A DNA stretch of 64,000 nucleotides from Mycobacteroides chelonae (lineage in GTDB: Bacteria; Actinomycetota; Actinomycetes; Mycobacteriales; Mycobacteriaceae): contig JACHLF010000009.1 of assembly GCA_014204435.1 (NCBI GenBank), forward strand, positions 110,959-174,958, given 5' to 3'. How positions within the stretch are numbered: position 1 is the stretch's first letter; each line of letters begins with the position of its first letter. The translations under genes and the position numbers were made by a program. The notes under the pieces were generated by a model. It searched no databases. It saw only the letters and a program-made list of their open reading frames with translations, and was not told the DNA's origin. This document shows positions 56,161 through 64,000 of the stretch, in pieces.

Positions 56161-56185
56161 GTCAAATTAGTCACTTCTGTACCCC
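56161..56185. promoter_or_regulatory. second copy of the MtrA-like element
   Basis: It reads GTCAA-N4-GTCAC, then 4 nt and GTACCCC, and is 23 of 25 bases identical to 2249-2273. It ends about 20 bp before the -10 hexamer of the gene at 56217, a position suited to an activator. Confidence 0.5.
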
Positions 56186-56204
56186 GGACCTGCACAAAAA
56201 CCGC

Positions 56205-56210
56205 TACAAT
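56205..56210 (+). promoter_or_regulatory. -10 hexamer TACAAT, leaderless arrangement
   Basis: TACAAT, close to the ideal TATAAT, is followed by GGCGCC and the ATG at 56217, exactly 6 nt. Confidence 0.6.
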
Positions 56211-56216
56211 GGCGCC

Positions 56217-56681
56217 ATGCGCCTGAACTCCATTCGTCGTTCCATTCGCAGTGCGGGAATTGCGATAGTCGCCGCGGGAATTGCCGCGAGCACAATCCCC
56301 GCGATTGCCTCCGCCGACTCGACCGATGACTATCCAATTCCCCGGCGAATGCTGAAGACCACGTGTACTGCCGAGCAGTATCTGGCAGCGGTTCGCGATT
56401 ATGACCCGATCTACTACACGCGGTACATGATCGATAAGAACAACAAGCCCGATTATGTGCAGCAGGCGACAATCGACCGGATTCACGAGTTCTTCGCAAA
56501 GGACTATGCCGGCCGCCGCGCAGAGTCCGAGGTTTTCGCGGTGAACTACCCGCCGGAGGCGCTGACGTCGCAGTGGCCCAACTGGGGCAAGATCTTCTTC
56601 AACAACAAGGGTGTCGTCGCCAAGGGTACCGAGAACTGCAGCAAGTACCCGTCCGACATGTCGGTCTGGGACGGCCCCTAA
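56217..56681 (+). CDS. exported protein, possibly DUF5078-like
   Basis: This 154-residue protein has a signal peptide ([20 protein letters not shown], cut after ASA near residue 38). The mature part contains [55 protein letters not shown] and two cysteines (TTCTAE and ENCSKYP) that may pair. It resembles actinobacterial exported proteins grouped as DUF5078, whose function is unknown. The promoter has a leaderless arrangement and an MtrA-like element. A 19-bp terminator hairpin follows the stop by 8 nt. Confidence 0.75.
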   Translation: MRLNSIRRSIRSAGIAIVAAGIAASTIPAIASADSTDDYPIPRRMLKTTCTAEQYLAAVRDYDPIYYTRYMIDKNNKPDYVQQATIDRIHEFFAKDYAGRRAESEVFAVNYPPEALTSQWPNWGKIFFNNKGVVAKGTENCSKYPSDMSVWDGP

Positions 56682-56689
56682 CCAAGCGC

Positions 56690-56733
56690 ATAGAAAACGC
56701 CCCGCGGTAATCGCACCGCGGGGCGTTTTCTAT
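56690..56733. terminator. bidirectional intrinsic terminator
   Basis: A perfect 19-bp stem with a 6-nt loop has A-rich (AGAAAA) and U-rich (TTTTCT) ends. It can stop both the exported-protein gene on the plus strand and the mmpL gene on the minus strand. Confidence 0.85.
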
Positions 56734-56773
56734 TCCGGACAGGACCCCGGCGCACCGATTCCCCAACAACGAG

Positions 56774-56804
56774 TTCGGCCCCATGCCATGATCACGGGGC
56801 CGAA
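56774..56804 (-). terminator. second hairpin downstream of mmpL
   Basis: TTCGGCCCC pairs with GGGGCCGAA (9 bp, 13-nt loop) between the mmpL stop and the large terminator. It has no U-run. It may protect the mmpL 3' end or assist termination. Confidence 0.4.
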
Positions 56805-56816
56805 TAGCACTAGCCA

Positions 56817-59807
56817 TTAGGCCTGCGGTCGTGGAAACTCCGTGGTGACCGGGTCGTCGTGCCCGGGAACGACATTCGGTCCAACGGGCACGGGTGCCGG
56901 CGGTGGCGGTACCTGTTCGACCGGCACGGGAGGCGGCGGAGGATCCGTCGCGTACTTGCTCACCTTCATGGGCCACCAGAACCACCGGCCCATGAGAGCG
57001 GCGATCGCCGGTGTCATGAATGCCCGGATGATGAAGGTGTCGAAGAGCAGCCCAAGGCAGATCGCCGACCCGGACTGTCCGATGGCGATCAGATCGCTGG
57101 TGATCATCGATCCCATGGTGAACGCGAACACCAGACCGGCCTGGGTGGCCACGCTTCCGGATCCACCCACACCACGCAGGATCGCCGTGTTCAGGCCGCC
57201 ATGGAGTTCTTCTTTGAATCTGGACACCAATAGCAGGTTGTAGTCCGATCCGACCGCCAGCAAGATGATGACGGTGAACGGCAGCACGAACCAGTGCAGC
57301 TGCAGGCCGAGGATGTGCTCCCAGAGCAGCACCGACAGACCGAACGACGCGCCCAGCGATATCGCGATGGTGCCGACAATCGTGAAGGCGGCCACGATAC
57401 TTCGCGTGATCACCAGCATGATCACGAAGATCAGGCACAGCGACGCGATGACCGCGATCATCAAGTCGTACTTCACCATTTCGCCGATGTCGTGGTACGT
57501 CGGAGCGGTACCGCCGAGATAGAGCTTGGCCTCGTCCAGCGGCGTGCCCTTGATCGCATTCTTGGCGGCCTTGAGTTCGACCTCCGTGTTGGCCAGTGAC
57601 TCGTTACTGGCGTAGTCACCCTCGTGCGTGATGATGAACTGCGCGGCTTTGCCGTCCGGCGACATCATCAGCTTGACACCCTTCTTGAAGTCCTCGTTGT
57701 CGAAGGCTTCCGGCGGCAGGTAGAAGAAGTCGTCGTTCTTCGCCTCATCGAACGCCTGACCCATCACCGTTGCGGTGTCGGTCATGCGATCCATCTGGGT
57801 GATCATGCCGTTCATCGTGCTGTACATCGTCAGCATGGTGTTTCGCATGTTCTTGGTGATGGCGATCATCGGCGGCAACTGCTCCACCATCTGCGGCATC
57901 AGCTTGTCCATATTGGTCACATCCGCGAGCAATCCCTGCATGCTCTCGGTGAGCTTGTCGATGCCATCGATGGTGTCGAATAGCGAGCGCATGGACCAGC
58001 ACATCGGGATATCGAAGCAGTGCTTTTCCCAATAGAAGTAGTTACGCAACGGCCGGAATTGATCATCGAAATTCGCAATGTTGTCGCGCATTTCATTGGC
58101 CACTACCAACATATCCGGAGTAGTGACGGTCGCCATATGGTGCGTTACGCCGACGAGCTCCTTCATGATGCTGTACATGCGTTCCATGATCGCGATCATC
58201 GAACCCATATCGTCGGCCATCTTCAACATGTCCGACATGCTGTTCTTCAGGTAATTCATGTTCTCGGTCATGGATACCGATTGCATGCTCACCTGGAATG
58301 GCACCGAGCTGTGGTCGATGGGAGCACCCATCGGCCGGGTCATGCTCTGCACCTTGTTGATGCCCTCGACGCGGAAGACGTTCTTCGCGATCCGGTCCAG
58401 AACCAACATGTTGGCCGGAGTGCGCAGATCCTTGTCGGCCTCCACGATCAGGATGTCTGGGTTCATTCTCGCCTTGGAGAAGTGACGATCGGATGCCTGG
58501 AAGCCCTGGATCGACGGCAAACTGCCCGGGATGTAGTACCGGTCGTTGTAGTTGACCGTGTATGACGGCAGGATTCCCAGGCCCAGCAGCGCGATGATCA
58601 TGGTGACGGCCAGGATCGGTCCGGGCCAGCGCACGATGGCGGTACCGACCTTGCGCCAGGTCCGGTTCTTGATGGTGCGCTTGGACTCCAGCAAGCCGAA
58701 CTTCGTCGCGACCAGCAGTACCGCAGGCCCGATGGTCAGCGATGCGGCCACCACGACCAGCATGCCGATCGCGCACGGCACACCCAAGGACTCGAAGTAC
58801 GGCAGCCGAGTGAACTTCAAGCAGAACGTCGCGCCGGCAATGGTCAGACCCGAACCCAGAATCACGTGCGAAACACTGTGATACGTCAGGTAGAAGGATT
58901 CGAGACGCTCCCTACCCTCCGCTCTCAACTCTTGATATCGCCCGATCAAGAAGATCGCGTAGTCGGTACCAGCCGCGATGGCCAACGACGTCAGCAGGTT
59001 CACCGCGAATGTCGACAACCCGATGATTTCGGCGTTACCGAGGATGGCGACCACACCACGGGCGGCACCCAGTTCTACGAACACCATGAACAGGATGAGC
59101 AGCACCGTCGTTATCGACCGGTAGATGAACAACAGCATGATCGTGATGACGATGAAGGTGATGCCCGTCATCTTGAGCATGCTCTTGTCGCCGGCGTCGT
59201 TCATGTCCATCGTCAGCGCGGCCTGCCCGGTGACGAAGACCTTGAGGCCGTCCGGATATGTGTTGTTCTTCTTTGTCTCGTCGATAAGCTTGGCGACGAG
59301 ATCCTGGACCGCGGTGACGGACTCCTTGCCTTCCGTCGTGCCCTGGTCTCCCCGAAGGTTCAGCTGGACGTAGGCGGCTTTCTCGTCGACGCTCTGCGCG
59401 CCACCGGCGGTGATGCGATCGCCCCAGAAGTCCTGGGCGTACTCGACGTGTTTGGTGTCGGCCCGGAGCCGCTTGACCAACTCGCGGTAGAAGGTGTGCG
59501 CCTTGTCGTTCATGTCGGTGGAGAACTTGGTATCGCTCTCCAGCAGCACCATGACCATGCTGTCGGAGTTGAACTGCTGGAACAGTTCTCCCTGACGCTT
59601 GATTGCCTGGTATGACGGCGCGTCCTTGGACGCCAACGACACCGAGTGCTCTTTGCCGACCTCTTCGAGCTGAGGCACCACCACGTTGACGATGACGGTC
59701 AGCACCAGCCAAGCGAGAATGATCGGCACTGAGAAGGTATGGATGAATCGCGCTATGCGCGAGGGCTTTTGAGCTGCTCCGCGAGTAGGAGCGCTATGTG
59801 TACTCAT
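56817..59807 (-). CDS. MmpL-family lipid/siderophore transporter
   Basis: This 996-residue RND transporter exports envelope lipids or siderophores using proton flow. It has 12 spans. Proton-relay Asp-Tyr pairs are in [18 protein letters not shown] (TM4) and [16 protein letters not shown] (TM10). Two porter domains are present. The second is extended by a methionine-rich helical hairpin (about residues 500-690; MIAIMERMYSIMKELVG, LLADVTNMDKLMPQMVEQ) with a conserved cysteine pair KHCFDIPMCWSM, as in the MmpL4/MmpL5 type with a long periplasmic coiled coil. The C-terminus is proline-rich and ends in PVTTEFPRPQA. It overlaps its mmpS by 4 nt. Confidence 0.93.
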   Translation of the reverse strand: MSTHSAPTRGAAQKPSRIARFIHTFSVPIILAWLVLTVIVNVVVPQLEEVGKEHSVSLASKDAPSYQAIKRQGELFQQFNSDSMVMVLLESDTKFSTDMNDKAHTFYRELVKRLRADTKHVEYAQDFWGDRITAGGAQSVDEKAAYVQLNLRGDQGTTEGKESVTAVQDLVAKLIDETKKNNTYPDGLKVFVTGQAALTMDMNDAGDKSMLKMTGITFIVITIMLLFIYRSITTVLLILFMVFVELGAARGVVAILGNAEIIGLSTFAVNLLTSLAIAAGTDYAIFLIGRYQELRAEGRERLESFYLTYHSVSHVILGSGLTIAGATFCLKFTRLPYFESLGVPCAIGMLVVVAASLTIGPAVLLVATKFGLLESKRTIKNRTWRKVGTAIVRWPGPILAVTMIIALLGLGILPSYTVNYNDRYYIPGSLPSIQGFQASDRHFSKARMNPDILIVEADKDLRTPANMLVLDRIAKNVFRVEGINKVQSMTRPMGAPIDHSSVPFQVSMQSVSMTENMNYLKNSMSDMLKMADDMGSMIAIMERMYSIMKELVGVTHHMATVTTPDMLVVANEMRDNIANFDDQFRPLRNYFYWEKHCFDIPMCWSMRSLFDTIDGIDKLTESMQGLLADVTNMDKLMPQMVEQLPPMIAITKNMRNTMLTMYSTMNGMITQMDRMTDTATVMGQAFDEAKNDDFFYLPPEAFDNEDFKKGVKLMMSPDGKAAQFIITHEGDYASNESLANTEVELKAAKNAIKGTPLDEAKLYLGGTAPTYHDIGEMVKYDLMIAVIASLCLIFVIMLVITRSIVAAFTIVGTIAISLGASFGLSVLLWEHILGLQLHWFVLPFTVIILLAVGSDYNLLLVSRFKEELHGGLNTAILRGVGGSGSVATQAGLVFAFTMGSMITSDLIAIGQSGSAICLGLLFDTFIIRAFMTPAIAALMGRWFWWPMKVSKYATDPPPPPVPVEQVPPPPAPVPVGPNVVPGHDDPVTTEFPRPQA

Positions 59808-60220
59808 GCGGATTTCACCATGCAGAAGACTTGAGCGTTGTGGTTGGACACGGTCTGTTCGTCCTTGACTTCACCGTTGGACAGGATGCGGCAACCGATT
59901 TCGTCGGCGTCCCCCATCGCGACGACATTGGCGAAAACGGATGTCATGGTCGTGGTGATGGTCAGCTTCCACGGCAGCGTGGTGAACACGGCACGCTGCG
60001 GCTGGGCCCTGTCATCGAGGTAGTTGACCTCGCCCTTTGTCCCCGCGGGACCGAAGATTTCATAGACGATGTCCTTCGGGATGATGTTCTTGGAGTCATC
60101 CTTGATGCCGATCGCCGAATTGATGTTCGTCGAGCCGAACACCCCGTGAAGCCGATAGACGCCGAAGGCAGCGGCCGCGATGACCACCACGACGACCAGC
60201 GGAATCCATACCCGCGTCAA
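59804..60220 (-). CDS. MmpS-family accessory protein
   Basis: This 138-residue partner of the downstream MmpL is anchored by one N-terminal span (VWIPLVVVVVIAAAAFGVY). The exported domain is typical: YEIFGPAGTKGEVNYLDD, LPWKLTITTT, GCRILSNGEVKDEQ and a final CMVKSA. Cysteines in GCRI and FCMV probably pair. The TTG at 60220 is the first usual start codon, but no ribosome-binding site serves it. GAAGGGG lies 8 nt before an in-frame ATT at 60232, which would give (M)FKILTRVWIP, like other MmpS N-termini. The true start may be that ATT. Its stop overlaps the mmpL start (ATGA). Confidence 0.88.
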   Translation of the reverse strand: MTRVWIPLVVVVVIAAAAFGVYRLHGVFGSTNINSAIGIKDDSKNIIPKDIVYEIFGPAGTKGEVNYLDDRAQPQRAVFTTLPWKLTITTTMTSVFANVVAMGDADEIGCRILSNGEVKDEQTVSNHNAQVFCMVKSA

Positions 60221-60232
60221 TATCTTGAAAAT

Positions 60233-61066
60233 CGTCCAATCCCCTTCACCCGTGTGGCCCGGCGGCCAACAACTCGACTCTGCTCATCGCGTCCGGCTGA
60301 AGCGCCGGCGCGATTCGCGCGCAAATAATTACCAGCCAGTGCAACACCGTGTTGTTTGTGCGGAGTCAGTGAGGTCAGGGGGCGTCCGGTCACTTCGTCG
60401 GTTCATCCCACTCGACTCCGCTCATGCTGATTTCTCAGTAATTCGTAAGGGATACTACATACGTTTGTCAGGGAACTGTACATGTGTCATCAGTCACAAC
60501 GTACCCGTTTGGACCCCTGAGTACCCGCAACGCCAAGTTAGCTACAAGTGGAAGTCAACAACCGATGACACGGTTCTATTCCCCCCTCCTTTTTCGCATA
60601 TGTAGCGAAAGGGCCTGCTTGCACATTCGAATTGGTGACTGGCCTGAGAATCGCAGCAGCTAACGGACCTACCCACTATTTGCCGTCGCTACCTTTGGAG
60701 CGACCGCCCGTGGCGGCCCTCTGTGCGCGATGCGGGTCTGACGCGGGTGCGGCGCACTGGTGACCGATGACGACAAGCGTCCCCGGGCGTGTTGTTGGTC
60801 ACGCAATGGCTGCAGATCGGCGAGCAACGGCCCGGGTGGGCATGAACGCGGTCGCCGGCTGACTGAGCAGCAAACATTTCCAGATGACCGCAGGTCGTTG
60901 TCGGGGCATGCGATCGAATCGCCCCAATGCGTCTCAGCCGAGTTTCACATCGCGACTGCGAGTGCCGAACACCTCGGATATTACGAAGGGATCTTGAACA
61001 GCCCCCAGCTACGCATTCCGTTTTCTTGAGGAGAACGGAATGCGCTCAGGTGGACGCGTGGCGGAG
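60233..61066. other. long intergenic region upstream of mmpS
   Basis: About 830 bases carry no convincing gene. The part at 60420-60600 is AT-richer than the rest of the window and probably holds the mmpS promoter. An imperfect inverted repeat GTACATGTG...CACAACGTAC (about 60477-60503) could be a regulator site. Frames in 60689-61029 lack family resemblance. A terminator for the next mmpL is at 61012-61044. No regulator gene (such as a TetR) accompanies the pair here. Confidence 0.5.
61012..61044 (-). terminator. intrinsic terminator downstream of the second mmpL
   Basis: CGCATTCCGTTTTC and its complement GAGAACGGAATGCG (one G-U-type mismatch) form a 14-bp stem with a 5-nt loop, 23 bases after the mmpL stop on the minus strand. 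It lacks a long U-run. Confidence 0.55.
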
Positions 61067-63991
61067 TCAGACCGAAGGTCTTGGGAACTCCGTCGTCGCG
61101 GGATCGTCGCCGTGGCCGGCGCCCACGGGCTGTGTCGAGGCAGGCGTTTGGGGTGGCGGCAGCGGTCGGGTGCGCACGTTCAGCGGCCACCAGAACCACC
61201 GGCCGAGGATGGTCGCGATGGCCGGTGTCATGAACGATCGCACGATGAGCGTGTCGAACAGCAGCCCCAGTGCGATTGTCGTACCCACCTGGCCGATGAT
61301 CCGCAGGTCGCTGACCACCATGACGGCCATCGTGAAGGCGAAGACCAGTCCGGCGGAGGTCACCACGCTGCCGGTTCCACCCATTGAGCGGATGATGCCG
61401 GTCTTGAGGCCCCCGTGCAGCTCTTCCTTGAGTCGGGACACCAACAACAGGTTGTAGTCGGAGCCCACGGCGAGCAGCACGATGATGGCCATCTGCATGA
61501 CGAGCCAGTGCAATTCGATGCCGAATATGTACTGCCAGATGATGACCGACAGACCGAATGACGCACCGAGGGACAATGCGACCGTGCCGACGATGACGAG
61601 CGCGGCCACGAAACTTCGTGTGATGAGCAGCATGATCAGGAAGATCAGGCACAGCGCGGAGATACCGGCGATCATCAGGTCGTAGCGGGCGCCGTCGGAC
61701 ATGTCCTTGAACACGGCCGCGGTACCACCGAGCTCGATCTTGGCGTCCTCCAGTGGCGTGCCCTTGACCGCCTCGATAGCGGCCTGCTTGATCGGTTCGA
61801 CGTGCGAAAGGCCTTCTGGCGTAGCGGGATCCCCTCGATGGGAGATGATCATCCGAACGGCCTTGCCGTCGGGCGACAGGAACGACTTCATTCCGCGTTT
61901 GAAGTCTGCGTTGTCGAAGATCTCTGGCGGCAGATAGAACGAGTCGTCGTTCTTCGCGGCATCGAACGCCTTACCCATAGCGGTCGAGTTCTGGCTCATC
62001 TCGTCCATTTGGTTGTAGAAGCCCGACATGGTGCTGTGCTGCGTCAGCATCATCTTCTGCATGTCTTCCATGATCGGGACCATGGCCGACATGTCCGACA
62101 CCATCTTGGGCATCAGCTGATCCATCCGCTCCATGTTGACGACCATCCCGTCCATGGTTTCGGTCATTTCGTCGATCTTGTCGAGTGTGTCAAAGATCGA
62201 ACGCATGGCCTGACACATCGGGACGTCGAAGCAGTGCTTCTCCCAATACAGGTAGTTGCGAATCGGGCGGAACCAGTCGTCGAAGTTCGAGATGCCGTCC
62301 CGCATCTCGTGGATGGTGCCCTGCAAGGTGTGCATGTCGCCGACGAGCGAGTGCGTGATGCCCGCCATCGTGGTCATGTTGGACAGGGTCCGCTTCATGA
62401 TGACGACGTTCTCGCCCATCTTGTCAGCCTGGACCTTCATATCGGCCATGCGGTCCTTCATCAGCTTCATGTTCTGCAGCTGGCCCACGCTTTGCATGCT
62501 GATAAGGAACGGGATCGAGCTGTGCTCGATCGGGGTGCCCTGCGGCCGGGTGATCGCCTGTACACGTGCGATTCCCGGAACGCGGAACACGGCCTTGGCG
62601 ATCTTGTCGATGACCAGGAAGTCCGCTGAGTTCCGCATGTCGTGATCGGACTCGATCAGCAACATTTCGGGACTCATGCGGGCCTGGGAGAAGTGGCGGC
62701 CGGCCGCTTCGAATCCGGCATTGGCGGGGATGTCCTTGGGGATGTACTTCTTGTCGTCGTAACTGGTCCGGTAGCCGGGCAATGCGGCCAGGCCGATGAT
62801 CGCAATGGACAGCGCTGCAGCGAGTACCGGACCGGGCCACCGCACGATGGTGGTGCCGATCTTGCGCCAGGTGCGGATGCGCATGGCGCGCTTGGGTTCG
62901 AACAGTCCGAAGCGGCTGCCGATGGTGATCAGGGCCGGCCCCATCGTGAGCGACACCACGACACCGGTGAGCAGACCGACCGAGCAGGGCACGCCGAGGC
63001 TCTGGAAGTAGGGCATGCGGGTGAAGCTCAGGCAGTACATGGCGCCGGCGATCGTGAGCCCCGAGCCCAGGATGACGTGCGCCGTGCCGTGGAACATCTC
63101 GTAATAGGCCGCCTCTTTGTCGGCCCCCATCGCTCGGGCTTCCTGGTAGCGCCCGATGAGGAAGATGGCGTAATCGGTACCTGCGGCGATGGAGAGCATC
63201 ACCAGCAGGTTCACTGCGAAGGTGGAAAGCCCGATGATCTGGTGATCACCGAGGAAGGCGATCACACCCCGGGCCACGCTCAGCTGAACGCCGACAAACA
63301 AGAACACCATGATCACGGTGAATATCGAGCGGTAGAAGAACAGCAGCATGACCACGATGACCAGGAAGGTCAACCCGGTGATCAGCTTTAGACTGCCGTC
63401 GCCCGCATGGTTCATATCGGTCTGCAAGGCGCCCGGTCCGGTGACGTACACCGTCAGCCCATCGGGCAGTTTGGCGCCGTTCTTGGTCCAGTCGGCCTCG
63501 ACCTGCTTGACGATGGCGCGGACTGCCTCGGTCGATTCGTTCGACAGCGTCTCGCCCATGTTTCCGGCGAGGTTGATCTGGACGTAGGTGGCCTTGCCGT
63601 CGGTGCTTTGGGCGCCCGCCTCGGTGAGCGGGTCACCCCAGAAATCCTGGACGTGCTGAACGTGTTTGGCGTCGGCGCGTAACCGCGACACCATCGCGTC
63701 GTAGAACTTGTGCGAATCGGGGCCTAGGCGCTCCTGCCCCTCGAGCACGATCATGGCGACGCTATCGGAGTCGGACTCTTTGAATATCTTGCCCATGTTC
63801 TTCATGGCCTGCATGGACGGCGCTTGCCCCGGGCTTAGCGAGACCGTGTGTTCCTTACCCACCGTCTCCAGCGACTTCTGCGTCCCGAAGGCGACGACCA
63901 GCAATACCCAGAAGATCAGAATGGGTACCGATAGGCGTCGGATCCATGTGGCCAGGAAAGTGGGCTCGCCACCGCCGTGCGCCCCGCTCAT
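61067..63991 (-). CDS. MmpL-family lipid/siderophore transporter, second copy
   Basis: This 974-residue RND transporter is a paralogue of the gene at 56817-59807 with the same layout. Asp-Tyr pairs are in [17 protein letters not shown] and [15 protein letters not shown]. The methionine-rich periplasmic helical extension includes [18 protein letters not shown] and [15 protein letters not shown], and the cysteine pair is [12 protein letters not shown]. It also ends in a proline-rich tail with [12 protein letters not shown]. The ATG at 63991 overlaps the stop of an mmpS cut by the window edge. The substrate is unknown. It may result from a tandem duplication of an mmpS-mmpL unit. Confidence 0.93.
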   Translation of the reverse strand: MSGAHGGGEPTFLATWIRRLSVPILIFWVLLVVAFGTQKSLETVGKEHTVSLSPGQAPSMQAMKNMGKIFKESDSDSVAMIVLEGQERLGPDSHKFYDAMVSRLRADAKHVQHVQDFWGDPLTEAGAQSTDGKATYVQINLAGNMGETLSNESTEAVRAIVKQVEADWTKNGAKLPDGLTVYVTGPGALQTDMNHAGDGSLKLITGLTFLVIVVMLLFFYRSIFTVIMVFLFVGVQLSVARGVIAFLGDHQIIGLSTFAVNLLVMLSIAAGTDYAIFLIGRYQEARAMGADKEAAYYEMFHGTAHVILGSGLTIAGAMYCLSFTRMPYFQSLGVPCSVGLLTGVVVSLTMGPALITIGSRFGLFEPKRAMRIRTWRKIGTTIVRWPGPVLAAALSIAIIGLAALPGYRTSYDDKKYIPKDIPANAGFEAAGRHFSQARMSPEMLLIESDHDMRNSADFLVIDKIAKAVFRVPGIARVQAITRPQGTPIEHSSIPFLISMQSVGQLQNMKLMKDRMADMKVQADKMGENVVIMKRTLSNMTTMAGITHSLVGDMHTLQGTIHEMRDGISNFDDWFRPIRNYLYWEKHCFDVPMCQAMRSIFDTLDKIDEMTETMDGMVVNMERMDQLMPKMVSDMSAMVPIMEDMQKMMLTQHSTMSGFYNQMDEMSQNSTAMGKAFDAAKNDDSFYLPPEIFDNADFKRGMKSFLSPDGKAVRMIISHRGDPATPEGLSHVEPIKQAAIEAVKGTPLEDAKIELGGTAAVFKDMSDGARYDLMIAGISALCLIFLIMLLITRSFVAALVIVGTVALSLGASFGLSVIIWQYIFGIELHWLVMQMAIIVLLAVGSDYNLLLVSRLKEELHGGLKTGIIRSMGGTGSVVTSAGLVFAFTMAVMVVSDLRIIGQVGTTIALGLLFDTLIVRSFMTPAIATILGRWFWWPLNVRTRPLPPPQTPASTQPVGAGHGDDPATTEFPRPSV

Positions 63992-64000
63992 GCGGACTTC
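63988..64000 (-). CDS. 3' end of an mmpS gene, cut by the window edge
   Basis: The last 13 bases encode K-S-A-stop on the minus strand, the usual C-terminus of MmpS. The TGA overlaps the mmpL ATG as ATGA, exactly as in the first mmpS-mmpL pair. Confidence 0.65.

Noticed and set aside
60689..61029. Short ORFs on both strands between the mmpS-mmpL units
   Set aside because: They lack ribosome-binding sites, family resemblance and coding-like codon use, and they overlap each other and a terminator.

Overview
The window looks like a mycobacterial chromosome, most likely the Mycobacteroides (abscessus/chelonae) group. It has high-GC coding sequence, LysX fused to a lysyl-tRNA synthetase, a lipase/acyl-CoA-synthetase fusion, MmpS/MmpL pairs, SteA and MctB. 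Its gene order largely follows M. tuberculosis Rv1698 to Rv1632. The genus call is an inference from protein resemblance and order, because no database search was possible.

Layout. 0-12.6 kb, all on the minus strand: the conserved block mctB, steA, recN, nadK, tlyA, a small protein, a sugar-phosphate phosphatase, a TPR protein, tyrS, a 3-methyladenine glycosylase and a Trm112-like protein. It is interrupted by two decayed genes, an ABC-F ATPase (8.1-9.3 kb) and an ADP-ribosylglycohydrolase (10.6-11.2 kb). 12.1-15.6 kb: an exported protein and the lipase/acyl-CoA-synthetase fusion. 15.8-19.05 kb: an unrecognised envelope region. It has one polytopic membrane protein on the plus strand, facing three single-span exported proteins with 4-nt overlaps that follow directly on argH. 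19-27.5 kb: the complete arginine cluster argC-J-B-D-F-R-G-H, in which most neighbours overlap by 4 nt, with ArgR-type operators in front of argC. 27.6-31.2 kb: a 22-codon ORF on the plus strand, then pheST.

31.2-36.7 kb is an accessory segment: remnants, an Ada-AlkA fusion with ogt, a rhomboid-like protein with a class III nucleotide cyclase, more remnants, an exported ORF and a degenerate tRNA-Cys. 36.7-43.8 kb: a short-chain dehydrogenase, tsnR, rplT, rpmI, infC with a long structured leader and an AUC start codon, a DUF1844-type protein and lysX. 43.8-54.1 kb: a membrane esterase, a small acidic protein, an acyl-CoA ligase, uvrA, a metallo-beta-lactamase-fold hydrolase, a universal stress protein, two fused gene remnants (M20 peptidase and SoxR) and uvrB. 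54.2-56.7 kb: a DUF402-type protein, an oxidoreductase and two exported proteins. 56.8-64 kb: two MmpS/MmpL lipid-transport units, the second cut by the window edge.

How the genes work together. Arginine synthesis forms one regulated unit. UvrA, UvrB, RecN, the glycosylase, Ada-AlkA and Ogt cover several DNA-repair routes. IF-3, L35, L20, TsnR, TlyA, TyrRS, PheRS and LysX serve translation. MmpS/MmpL, LysX, the lipase-ligase fusion and the exported proteins serve the envelope.

The most interesting signals are these. (1) The three exported proteins behind argH share one domain pattern and may be an undescribed envelope complex. (2) Eight genes carry a TANNNT hexamer exactly 6 nt before the start codon, which is the signature of leaderless mRNAs. 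(3) A 25-bp element containing GTCAC direct repeats and resembling MtrA sites lies before steA and before an exported protein. (4) The infC leader and its AUC start. (5) Several gene wrecks whose mutations can be read base by base.
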